A DNA stretch of 16,245 nt from Spongospora subterranea (taxonomy: Eukaryota > Endomyxa > Phytomyxea > Plasmodiophorida > Plasmodiophoridae), in NCBI GenBank assembly GCA_900404475.1, contig OUQQ01000482.1, forward strand, positions 1 to 16,245, read 5' to 3'. Below are positions 1 through 9,347 of the stretch, piece after piece (position 1 is the stretch's first letter; each line of letters opens with the position of its first letter). A program made the position numbers and the translations under genes. Below the pieces are notes generated by a model. That model saw only the letters and a list, made by a program, of their open reading frames with translations, was not told the DNA's origin and did not search any database.

Positions 1-34
1 AGGTGCCGACTTATTACGATATGTCGTTTTCAGC
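1..34 (+). repeat. left terminal inverted repeat of MITE-like element
   Basis: The left arm matches the right arm in inverse orientation. It carries two extra bases near position 18-20 relative to the right arm. It is cut by the window start by probably one base. Confidence 0.75.
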
Positions 35-430
35 ATTATCGGGGATTGATGTCAGACCCTAAGAAAAGGAAGAAAACCCGCACAATCGCACGGTTGCCTT
101 TGCCGACAATGCATCAAACTCAACGAAGCATTGATTAGCCTGTTAATATTACAATCATGAACGTATTGAACCATGCTATTGTTTCGAATTCACTGCTGAT
201 TAGGATGGAATTTGGCGCCAGATTTGATCGTGAAAAGTTAATCTTTTAAATGACAATGTCCTGTTTTTCAATGTTGTTGATTGTACAATTGCAGTCCTCA
301 GCGAACCTCAAACATGATCCAGTGATCGACAATGTCCACGTGCAGTCAGCGTATGTACATTAGTGTATATATATATCAGTTGCCCGAGACGTTCATACTG
401 TACAAGGTTTGTGCTTTATGGACATTAATC

Positions 431-463
431 GCTGAAAACGACATTGTAATAAGTCGGCACCTT
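431..463 (-). repeat. right terminal inverted repeat of MITE-like element
   Basis: The right arm read on the minus strand begins AAGGTGCCGACTTATTAC and ends GTCGTTTTCAGC. Immediately outside lies TATA, compatible with a TA target-site duplication. Confidence 0.75.
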
Positions 464-587
464 TATATTAATTGCTTCTGGCTTTATTTCATGCAGTTTA
501 GGCCTTTTGTGTTCTGAACTTCTGGGCTGGTCGCTTCAATCAATGAGATTGTGTAATAATTACTGAACGATGAAATTGATTGTGGTA

Positions 588-1055
588 TTAGTTTGGAGAT
601 GTACAGCGATCGATAGCGTGTGAAAAGTCGGGGAATGACGTTGTGGCATCGTACCATCCAAATAGCGGGTTCTCATCAATAGGTGATGATATCACCGACT
701 CGATTGTGATCTCAACTGGGAAATTGTTTAGATAGCATACGCATGTGTAAACTACGTCAACGATCCGTGAATTGATCACAATCCCGAGCCTTCGCTGTTG
801 ATAATCAATGAATTGCTCTATAAACGCCAATATCGACACCAGAATTTTAATGCTTTCGTGGCATTTCTGTTCGACACAATCGTTGCCGGGTTTGGCAACG
901 AATTTCACCATGTTTTCGGCGTGACTTCGCGCCTCAAAGGCAGTCAATCCCATCTCTTGGATCAGCGAAAATAAACTCCCCGAGTCAAGCGGAGGATGAG
1001 GTGTCGCAGCGAAGAAGCTGTGAGACATGAGCTCATCCAAATCAGATTGATCCAT
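588..1055 (-). CDS. hypothetical protein, 155 aa, single exon as seen
   Basis: This minus-strand ORF starts at the ATG at 1055-1053 (MDQSDLDELMSHSFF...) and ends at TAA at 590-588. First codon positions are purine-rich, as in real coding sequence, and composition is that of a soluble globular protein: an acidic N-terminus, a helical middle with a hydrophobic stretch (KILVSILAFIEQFID, around residues 73-87) and a Ser/Pro/Asp-containing end. The open frame continues 12 codons upstream without another ATG, and a CCAG just before it could be a splice acceptor, so an upstream exon may be missing. I do not recognise a family. It lies about 125 bp inside the MITE-like element, and no functional link to the transporter downstream is implied. 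Confidence 0.5.
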   Translation of the reverse strand: MDQSDLDELMSHSFFAATPHPPLDSGSLFSLIQEMGLTAFEARSHAENMVKFVAKPGNDCVEQKCHESIKILVSILAFIEQFIDYQQRRLGIVINSRIVDVVYTCVCYLNNFPVEITIESVISSPIDENPLFGWYDATTSFPDFSHAIDRCTSPN

Positions 1056-2050
1056 TTCAAAACGATCAATATTGTAATGAGCTGGAATCACGGGCGGTAA
1101 TCCTTATCGGGCGCCAAACGGCCGTTGGCAGTAGAATTTATCGGTCAATACATTACCACCACAAATTTCGAGCGATAACCCTTTCGCCGAAATATCCCTC
1201 TGCATACGTTCAAATTTGTGGCCAGAAATGACCTATGATCATGAGCTTGATAACCTTTGAGGGTCACAATATGATGACAGGTCTAATCTATTGTAGACAC
1301 TTGAGTATTTTAATTGTTGCTCATGATGGTATTACTGAAGAGCATGATATGTTCTGTACAGATGATCAGACTGTAAACAAGTGATTGCCAATCTGGTCGT
1401 CTTTGATAAAAAAGATATCATGCCGAGTCATCTTTTTTCCAAGAAGGTGCTACAACATTAGATGGCCGATTTAAGAAATTTCAAATTGGCGGTAATCATA
1501 ACCCCGATATCGCGCAATTTGAATGCATAACCAGCAACAATGAATCCGGAATGAACATCCCATTGGTCACAAAAGGGTATTCTGTTGATTAGGAAGAGGA
1601 AAACAGCGAGCATTCCACTTTGATTTTTCAAGTGAAAATTCCTGATCACATCCATATTGATAAACAATGCTAAATCTTTACAATCAAAATTGAAGTCCCT
1701 CGCTTATTGGATGATCGGCGGCCTCGTAACTCGTGAGGCTCAACGAACCATCGTATCCCCCCTACTAGTTTATCCCAACCCTTCAATGCGCTTTTCACAA
1801 TCCAATACACGACGTCATGACAAAAGTCAGAAAGGGATTCATTGGTGACAGACCCTTGATGACTTGACGTCCAAAAAGCGTGACAGTAACCGCAGTATCG
1901 TGTGGTCAATATCAGTGCTCTGATGGCGCTACCTTTAATCGTGACGGCTTGACGTTGCCACCTGCTGCGACGTGTTCAGTCCCCTTTTGGTTGCGGCTGT
2001 GATGTTGACTTAGAAAGGCTTGGTCTTCTTTTATCTCACCATGCCAAAGT
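1056..2050. other. about 1 kb with no firm gene
   Basis: No recognisable gene occurs here. Short open frames exist on both strands. The best is the minus-strand frame at 1458-1655, which starts MDVIRNFHLKNQSG, has coding-like purine-first codons and could be a terminal exon behind a TTTAG acceptor at about 1668. Nothing links it to a family or to a second exon with confidence. The stretch could hold promoters or introns of the genes on either side. Confidence 0.4.
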
Positions 2051-2059
2051 GACGGCGAG

Positions 2060-2396
2060 ACACCGCCGCCTTCAGAAATCAGACCAATGCGTTTCCTGTA
2101 GCTCTTCCCAGACCTATTGACGACTTTAGGTGTAAAGTTGAAGTTCTGCTGCCAAAACAGGAAAGAAAGTTGGTGTCAATGCAGAAAGACTGGTACCGTC
2201 AGGGGGTCAGATCTGTTCGCGAACTTTCCGGGTGATGGAATGGAGCGTTTGACGCTGCAAGGCGACTCGTATGGCCGATTATACTGGGGAATGCGGGATG
2301 AATGGAAAAAATGATTATACGCAAACAGGCGAGAAGCAATTGAAGAGAAATGCGAATAGAAAGTTCACTCAGAACGTACTCGAGTGTAAGGTTTAA
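2060..2396 (+). CDS. possible 3' exons of an unrecognised gene
   Basis: A plus-strand frame runs from about 2060 to 2231 (residues such as FPVALPRPIDDF and QERKLVSMQKDWYRQGV) with coding-like codon positions. It reaches a GT donor at 2232. Splicing to an acceptor TAG ending at 2359 keeps phase (GG|A) and adds GKFTQNVLECKV before a TAA at 2394-2396. An AATAAA at 2443-2448 could serve as polyadenylation signal. The upstream end is unresolved: a stop lies in frame at about 2050 and there is no ATG, so an earlier exon would be needed. No family is recognised. This could equally be a chance alignment of open frames. Confidence 0.3.
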
Positions 2397-2399
2397 CTG

Positions 2400-2985
2400 A
2401 ACGTGGAGGCTTATCAAGTTGTGATCTCAGAATTAAAAAACTAATAAAGTGTGATCATAATGTAAAGGTGTGCGCTGTCGAACAACTATTTGATTGTGGC
2501 GGAACCCAACGAAGCACGTCGGTACGTTTTCAGCTAATTATTGGTCAGAGGGGCGGCATCATTCTGTCCAGATCATTAATCTCGGCTCAAAAAAATTGAG
2601 ACAATTTACAGGGGATGAGCACTGGAATGATGGGGGAATACACTCTTTTGACTAATCGATTATCATTCAGAAATAATACATAACTCAATTTCTGTAGGTA
2701 CTCAGAACAGACCCACAGATAGTTCAACGAAAAGGACGCAGTATCCCCATGAATGTAAACCGAACGATCTTGTGATGAAATACCCAGAGAATCTCTATTC
2801 CGTCACAGCAGATTCTCTCAAAATCCATTCCTGTGCCAGTTGAGTTGGCGTGGCGTTCGCCCCTGTATTTTACCTTCACCCGCCAGAAAACACACACCCG
2901 CTTTCGTACTCAGTCTCCCTTAAATTCCTCCTCAAACCAGCTCCACCTGCTGAGGCTCTCTCATCATTGACTCGTGGTTACCGCC
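2400..2985. promoter_or_regulatory. intergenic region upstream of the NIPA gene
   Basis: No supported gene is present. The last 130 bases before the start codon are pyrimidine-rich (CTCC and CTCTCTC tracts at about 2910-2965), as expected of a promoter-proximal or 5' UTR segment. I see no clear TATA box or named factor site. Confidence 0.35.
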
Positions 2986-4640
2986 ATGATGGGAATCGAA
3001 CCTCTACCGAACAGTTTGGCCCTGGTTGGTGTTGGGGTGGCGCTCATCGCCTCGTGCATGTCGGCAGTCGGCATCTGCCTCCAGGTATCTAAAAGTTCCT
3101 TTTATTTTGCTTGTTCTCTGCTGAACACCAGCCCTGATAGAAACTAGCCCATACGAGGAGGGCATTGAGGATGTCTCATCATGGTCTGGCTGATCCGGAT
3201 CTTATATTTGAGGATCCCAGAATATCCAGGAAATACTATCGCCAGAATATGTGGATATCAGGAATGGCGCTTGTCGCTAGCGCCAGTGTCCTCGATTTTA
3301 TTGGTGATGAATAACAGCACGCAGTCCCCAAATCAGTTCACAATTCAGTATCTCGTTCAGCAGTTCTTTGACGAATTGACGCTTATTTGAACACAAAAGA
3401 AGTTCCAACCTGTTTATAATCGTCATTTTGAGAACATATTTATTCTGCTTCCTGGTCTTTTTCATTCGAAAATTATTTTGACTGAATTACAGGCAGCGTT
3501 AGGCATGGCACCTCAAATCATCATAGCGCCAACCGGGACCATGACGCTGGTGTTCAATATCGTTTGTGCCCGGTATCTATTAGATGAACCAGTTTCAACG
3601 ATGGAAGTCACCAGCACCGCCGTTCTCGTGTTCGGCACGCTCGTGGCCGTTATCGCCGCCCGACACAATAGTGAAATTCACAGCATCGACAACCTGTTCA
3701 ACTTGTATCTGTCCCTCGATTTTCTTATCTACGTCGCCGTGGTCGTTTGCATCATGGCCTTCCTGGGTCATGTCATCTTCGTAGAAAAAAGGCTTAAAAG
3801 GGCCCAAAATCCAGCCTATCGAGCACGATTTTTTCGGTTCTCAATATCGGCCATGAGGTAAATCCATCTTCATCAAGTTAACGGACTTCCAAGTTTTATA
3901 AGCGGCTGTGGTTTTATCGAATGTTTTGGTTGACTCTTTTGCAAAGCCGTTCCTGCCATAATATTGTATCAGGAATACACTAATCCGGAATGGTTTTCAG
4001 CGGCGTGATTGGATCGTGGAATGTTCTGTTCGCCAAGTGCATCGCTGAGCTACTGCTGGCCATGGTCCAACAGTCATCGGCTTCCATGCTCTCCTCAATC
4101 TGGCCATATCTCGTAATTACCTGGCGAATCCGGTCCAGATTTGTCCCCTGATTTACTGTAGATATTACTGGGACTCGTCACCTCCATCTTTTTCCAGTTC
4201 AAAGTCTTGAACTCTGCCTTAAAATTATTCGACGCTTCTTACGTCGTCCCTGTAAGTACCTGATTCAGACATAGCAACGTCATTGGAATCTTTATACTCA
4301 TTTCGAAACCAAAACAGTTATTGGTCATTTTCTTTTGAAGCATTGTTTGCGTCGCGTTCCATACACGATCTAATCCACAGTTGCATTTGAGATGCTGTAT
4401 GAACAATTAATTCCTGTTCAGGTATTTCAGCTATGTTGGCTTCTGGGGAGTGTATTATCCGGCTTGGTGTTTTTCAAAGAATACAGGACGCTTTCGCCAT
4501 GGCGTCTGGCAGTATTCGCGCTCGGCATGTCTATCACGGTCGTGGGCGTTGCTCTCCTCTCACTAAGGACAGCTGGCTCTCAACGCCTCCTAGATCGCGA
4601 CGACTCGGAAGCCCTCAGCGATGTGGCGCTACCGGCTTGA
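2986..4640 (+). CDS. NIPA-type magnesium transporter, 6 exons, 347 aa
   Basis: Exons: 2986-3084, 3141-3303, 3497-3857, 4001-4112, 4162-4251 and 4422-4640. Introns are 56, 193, 143, 49 and 170 nt, all GT-AG, and the phases close. The start is a tandem ATG in strong context (ACCGCCATGATGG). The protein fits the NIPA family (Mg_trans_NIPA, DUF803): multi-pass proteins of the plasma membrane or endosomes that move Mg2+. Visible landmarks are a first membrane segment at residues 10-32, LQK at the end of it, the paired segments GMALVASASVLDFIALGMAP (about 74-93) and IIIAPTGTMTLVFNIVCARYLLDEP (about 95-119), further segments near 128-141, 164-184, 205-229, 244-258 and 276-293, and a last one at 300-322. 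Length is near the family norm. A hydrophilic loop of about 30 residues (38-67, HHGLADPDLIFEDPR) follows the first segment and the C-terminus is short and acidic. Substrate preference cannot be read from sequence. Confidence 0.93.
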
Positions 4641-4802
4641 TGAGGTCGTCGCATGGTAAATGGAATATGTTCAATTGAAAGTCTCACTGTTGTATATATA
4701 AATTGCATAACATTCATTGGAAGCGTGTCTTTGACAAACAACGGATAACAGATACTGAACAATCAGTGCCCAAAAAGACTACGATTCAGAGACCAATTCA
4801 GA

Positions 4803-5478
4803 ATGCCCACGATCTCGTCAAAAATCAATAATGGAGGCGTTGCCTCTGAAAAAACAAATCATGCGCAGATCGGAAGAGATCTGAATTGTGCTCTGATCTT
4901 CTGTAGGCGAGGACTATCAAGTGTGAAAATGTAATGATGGTATTTTGAGCTAATACTGCAAACCAAAACCGTAGTGTTTCCCTTTCACCATCATCCCGAA
5001 CTTTATTTCCAGCACATCTTCAGTAACTGGTTCAGTAATGGCCCAGACTCACGAGGAGTATAGGGTCGCCCGGACAGCTTGCGTTCTCAAGGCAGCGCTG
5101 TTAGTCGTTTTCCAAGAACCGTCGAAACTCGATACGTGGTAAAATAATGTTGAGATGCCACGCTTCGTGACGGATAAGTGTTCATGATCAACATCTCATC
5201 CCATGACGAGAACCTCGCTTTGTTAATCGAACGAACATTATCTCGTAGGTTTTTTATAGGTCTTGAAGAATTGCTCATCGACTTCAGCGACTTTTCTGGA
5301 ATCAGGTTCTGGAATCATTTCGAGGCAAAATTGGAGTGTATCCCGAGATGTGTAAGTGATGAGTGGCGGGAGGTAATTGGTGCGTGTGGTCAAGTTGGGT
5401 TCACAGTGGGTAATGTAAAGCCAATACCAGTATCTTCATATCATTCCCATTTTACTGAAACCAGTCACGTTCGTATAA
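4803..5478 (+). CDS. cryptic four-exon gene model, unknown protein of about 134 aa
   Basis: Between the transporter and lipin I can join exons 4803-4930, 5013-5138, 5249-5351 and (least certain) 5431-5478. Donors are GTAATG, GTAAAA and GTAAGT; acceptors are TTTCCAG, CTCGTAG and ACCAG. Phases agree at all three junctions (AT|C, TG|G, then phase 0) and introns are 82, 110 and 79 nt. The product starts MPTISSKINNGG and contains HEEYRVARTACVLKAALLVV and LEELLIDFSDFSGIRFWNHF, a mostly helical-looking soluble protein. I recognise no family. The last exon is the weak point: the frame reads straight through the GTAAGT to 5588, and a second donor candidate (GTAATT) lies nearby. If real, it ends about 120 bp before the lipin start. 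It might be a fragment of a larger, decayed gene. Confidence 0.42.
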
Positions 5479-5597
5479 TCAACCGTAGACAATCACAACA
5501 CAGATTCACGGTCGCTCTGCTGTCTGGAATTGTTTGTTCAGGGGTGATTGACTTAACGCGAATGCAAATCGTATTTGTGATTTCGTAACCCGGAGAA

Positions 5598-8500
5598 ATG
5601 ACATCTTTGTTAAAAGGGTTCGTCGGGTCACTATCCGATGCACTGGATTTTAATCAAGTCAGTACCTGTCAACCCTATTTTATTTAATTTTTTGTAATGT
5701 TGGAGACAGTTGCTTCCTGTACCAATATACTGCTTAATTTTTTCATCGAAGTTGCCTCTATCATCAATCGGTTTACAATGAGTTTGAAAATTGGAACATT
5801 GATAATCAAGACAGTATCTATAATTACTCATTGGTAATATTAGGCGACGTTGTCCGGTTCCATTGACATTGTAGTTATTGAGCATAATGACGGATCACGC
5901 CACTCAACTCCGTTTCATGTTCGCTTCGGTAAGCTTCAATTGCTTAGAAGTCGAGAAAAATTGGTCACGATATCGGTAAACGGTGAAAAAACGTCAATCT
6001 TCATGAAGCTTGGCCGCGCAGGTGAATGATGTTTCGTAATTTTCTAAGCAAGCTGCTCATATTTCAAAGGGGAGGCATTTTTCTATGAAGACACAGACGG
6101 TCATGATGGAGACTGGCCGTCGTCTCCCACACATTCAGCATTAAATTCCCCAGTCCTATCGCCTCCTCAACACCTCGTCCCATCCGATGACGACCTTAAT
6201 ACCAAGCTCGTGATCGAGAGTGTTATCAATGAATTACTTGATGCTGTAGTCATAGAAATGGGTATACAACCTATAATTTCGGAGCCAGAAATCTTAGGCC
6301 TTCCGCCTTTGGATATTGGATCAACGCAAGCGAGAAAAGCATCGGAAAGTGGTAATGCATGGTCGGTTTGGAGTTGGGCATGGGGCACATTCCCTGTTCG
6401 CAAAGTATCCTCAGCAGCACAGGCCATGGGTGATGATTCTCTGTTGGTAGAGGTCCCATCCCCTTTTGCTGCTTCTTCCCCGACACGCGTTGCTTCCGCT
6501 GGTTCCGAAAGTTCTGGCCGCTCATTGTCATGGGTCAGTTTCGCATCGTTCCATTTGCTGTTTCTTTACCAATATAACGGTTTTTTCAAGTTGAACGATT
6601 CAGATTTGGTCTGTTAAGGTTGTCTGACTTGGGATTCGTTTCAGGTATCGTCGATATTTGGCCTTTTTCGTGGGCGAATCGATGGGGTTAATAGCGAATA
6701 CCCTGTGTTACCCCCGCTGGTTCATGTTCGCCTATTTTTGTCGCGTCTGGGTAACGTTGAAGTCCGAATCGATGTTGTACCCCCCAATCCGGCATCTACT
6801 TCATCTGATCAATCGAGTTCAGTCACCGGTCCTGTTGCGGCTGTACCTTCGTCACCGTTGACATCCAACTCGCCTGCGAAAGTAGTTGTTTTGTCCCCTT
6901 TAATTCCCCCAGAGATTCCTTCCGCGAATTCCACGTCTGAGCGACTGCCTCGCCGTCCAGCTTCGGTCTTGCTGTCGTCGGAAGTTCCCAGACAGCCTTC
7001 ACCCCCTCTCACATCTCTGGCGTCTCTAGAAATGTCCCTTTGTGGCCATTTGCTTGTCGGCTCTTGTGATGAGGATAACGTACGCTGTTTCAAGTAAGGA
7101 TTAGCTACCCAAGAGTTTATTTTTACATTTTTTATTTTTTCAAGAAATTAATTTAACCTTAAGCTCAGCAACATTACACATGTTAAATGCTCACTGATGT
7201 ACAGGGAGAACATAATATCATACGAGATGCTTTGCGCCGATCCAGCGCTGGTGTTTGACCCGAAGTTGGTCATACGTTATCACGATATGATGTATCCGGG
7301 CAAGACGACAATACCCTTGATCATGTCTTATTTAGCATTTGGGCGACGCATCAGTACACCGGCTGATGCATCCCCCGCGACGTCTTCTCCGGTTTTGTCC
7401 CCACCCAAGGCGGTCGTCACCCCAGCGGCACCCCGCCATGGCTTTCTACATAGATGGTTTGGCCAAGAATCGGTTCATGCTTTTCCTGCTTCCGTAGAAG
7501 CAATTCCAATCGTCAATGTCCCAGAAAATGTTCCAGAAGAACCAGAGGCACAACGCAGTAGGAAAACCTTACGTCCAACGTCCGAAATGCTTTGCAGTCT
7601 TCCTCTTCACCCAGGTGCAAATGTTATATCCTTTTCCGTAGAATCCTCTTTGCAAGGTACTCAAATAGTGGAGGCGTATATTTACCTATGGCACGAGTCA
7701 GCTCGAATTGTCATTTCTGACGTTGATGGCACCATTACTAGGTATTCCTGTTTTTTACTTTTTTTGACAACCCTCGCTTTTTTTATTTCGTGTTGACATA
7801 CCTTGACTATTCAATTACTTGCAATGCTCAACTAATGTACTTTTCCGGCTTAGGTCTGATCTTTTGGGGAATATCATGCCGTTGATGGGGAAAGACTGGA
7901 GTCAATATGGAGTTACTTCCTTCTTCAGCAACATTGCCGCCAATGGCTATCATCTTCTATATTTAACGTCGCGAGCGATCGGGCAAGCGAACGTCACCCG
8001 CGCGTACCTGCATTCAGTCCGTCAAGGTGCTGTCTCATTGCCCCAAGTTAGCATCCCTTCATTGCCTTTGCGAAAACTGACTCCGTTGTTGGCAGGGCCC
8101 AGTAATAATGTCACCAGATTCTCTCATGTCCTCGTTCAAACGAGAGGTCATCTATCGTCGTCCGCAGGAGTTTAAAATACCTGCATTGCTTGACGTTGTT
8201 AACCTGTTTCCGACGGGATCGTCTCCATTTGTTGCTGGTTTTGGAAATCGCGACACAGACATCGAGTCCTACATCGCAGTGGGTGTCCCACCTGCTATGA
8301 TCTTCATCATTGATCCAAAAGGAGCGATTCATAGAACGAAAAATGTGTATCGCACATCATATATGCTGTTAAATGATCAAGTCGAGCATATGTTTCCCCC
8401 ATTTCATAGTCGGCGTGCAAGGCGTGCAAGTCCATCTTTCAATGAATTTCAGTTCTGGAGGGTGCCAATATATCAACTCAACGAATCGTCAAAAGCGATA

Positions 8501-8599
8501 GTCATTTCGGGAGACGACGTCGAGAAAGAAATCGACTCGAAGAAAGATGGGGATATTGTTTCTGTAGATCACAACCATACTGTCAGAAGGAATATTTAA
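5598..8599 (+). CDS. lipin, Mg2+-dependent phosphatidate phosphatase, 7 exons, 794 aa
   Basis: Exons: 5598-5657, 5844-6021, 6070-6533, 6645-7093, 7205-7741, 7854-8046 and 8096-8599. Introns are 186, 48, 111, 111, 112 and 49 nt with consistent phases. Lipins dephosphorylate phosphatidate to diacylglycerol at membranes, feeding triacylglycerol and phospholipid synthesis. The N-LIP domain occupies residues 1-85 ([23 protein letters not shown], and the conserved Gly80 in GEAFF). A Trp-rich motif [10 protein letters not shown] lies at 177-186. A Ser/Pro-rich, probably disordered linker follows. The C-LIP/LNS2 domain spans about 365-730: SLCGHLL, then [10 protein letters not shown] and QGT, then the HAD catalytic motif DVDGT (Asp556 and Asp558), [21 protein letters not shown] and FGNRDTD. 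A 60-residue acidic and basic tail ends the protein. The start ATG has A at -3 and opens directly into N-LIP. All catalytic elements are present, so an active enzyme is expected. Confidence 0.95.
7726..7740 (+). other. lipin HAD catalytic motif DxDxT
   Basis: The sequence coding for DVDGTIT lies at the 3' end of exon 5, just before the intron at 7742-7853. The first Asp is the expected nucleophile and the second the general acid/base of HAD phosphatases. The motif is intact and followed across the intron by [10 protein letters not shown], as in other lipins. Confidence 0.85.
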
Positions 8600-8617
8600 A
8601 TAATCAGTATCATAATT

Positions 8618-9115
8618 TTATGTGAACACAAGTGGGCGTTGTTCGCGTATAATAGTTTCAATGTCTTGTACATAATGCTCGGGCAGCGGAAGTACTTCGA
8701 TTGGGAAGGGCTCGTGGCAGAGCTGAAAATGCAGATCTTTCATTCCCGCGCAAACTCACCGTAAAGGTCTTCGCCAATTTTTTTCGGCATTAATTATCTG
8801 CCCCAATCGAGTGATTGATGGTTGCTCCCGCGAGAACATGTAGTGTTGTGGCAACCTTATCACCTTTCGAAGGAAGAGGTGATGGAGTTCAGTCACTTAC
8901 GAAGTCAAGTCAGTTACGACGTTGATCGCGTGATCTGAATGCTTCCGTTCGCCTTTTTGTCTTCGACATTCAAAACATTCGGAATTGTTCTTTTGCGAAA
9001 CATCCAGTGCAATAGTCCCGCCCGCATCATTTTGCAATTGATGCATACTGCACGAGAATTGACGCGTTTTTGTGAGATTATGAGATCCATTCGCCATTGC
9101 GAGAGATGTGTGCAT
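8618..9115 (-). CDS. possible spliced minus-strand gene, unresolved
   Basis: Three coding-like pieces lie on the minus strand. An ATG frame from 9115 reads MHTSLAMANGSHNL and reaches a consensus donor GTAAGT at about 8900 (phase 2). A short segment at about 8760-8790 (MPKKIGEDLY) stops at a GTGAGT donor at 8759. A terminal piece at 8618-8736 or 8618-8722 contains EPFPIEVLPLPEHYVQDIE and ends at TAA 8620-8618. The pieces do not join cleanly: the frame that looks best needs a 23-nt intron (8737-8759), while the 37-nt alternative shifts the frame. The 3' end lies only 18 bp past the lipin stop, tail to tail. No family is recognised and it may be several coincidental frames. Confidence 0.27.
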
Positions 9116-9347
9116 TTATGATTCAGTTCCTCAACGTGCCAAACCACAAAGAACAATGAATATGAATTGGCCAACGGTATGACGTCAGAAATTTGTCGAT
9201 GTTGATGAGCATAGATGTACATAGAGCTACTTATGATGGCCGTTGCAGACGGCCAAGCTCAGTTTTGCTGTTCGGCCAGTGCGTAAGCTCCGAAAAGGGC
9301 AACGTTATGTCATACTCGAATACAAGTCGTTTCCCAAAACGATAAGA

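Larger units (their letters stand above)
1..463. mobile_element. MITE-like element with terminal inverted repeats
   Basis: Positions 1-34 and the reverse complement of 431-462 match over their whole length except for a 2-nt indel plus a neighbouring substitution near the middle. The outer part reads AGGTGCCGACTTATTAC on both sides. The right repeat seems to end at 463 (one more A in repeat orientation), followed by TA at 464-465. The left repeat starts at the window edge, so its outermost base and its flank are not visible. A non-coding body of about 460 bp, long inverted termini and a possible TA duplication fit a non-autonomous Tc1/mariner/pogo-type element. The interior has no convincing coding region; a 61-codon open frame at 332-517 runs out through the right terminus and looks accidental. 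Confidence 0.72.

Noticed and set aside
332..517. 61-codon plus-strand open frame at the right end of the MITE-like element
   Set aside because: It runs through the terminal inverted repeat and has low-complexity, Tyr/Ile-rich composition without any motif. It is treated as chance.
1458..1655. Minus-strand frame starting MDVIRNFHLKNQSG
   Set aside because: It is coding-like by codon position but isolated: no matching second exon and no recognised family. It is mentioned only under the gene-poor stretch.
1670..1978. Longer minus-strand open frame upstream of the previous one
   Set aside because: It has no ATG between its flanking stops and no convincing splice join to the neighbouring frame.
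4864..4876. AGATCGGAAGAG, identical to the start of a common sequencing adapter
   Set aside because: The match is 12 bases and the next base differs. The flanks read smoothly on both sides, so coincidence is more likely than contamination.
5178..5588. Continuous 136-codon plus-strand frame
   Set aside because: Its N-terminal part lies in what looks like an intron and its C-terminal part runs past a consensus GTAAGT. The spliced model at 4803-5478 explains the coding-like core better.
8914..9222. 102-codon minus-strand frame
   Set aside because: It overlaps the better frame from 9115, which ends at a consensus donor, and its composition is not protein-like.
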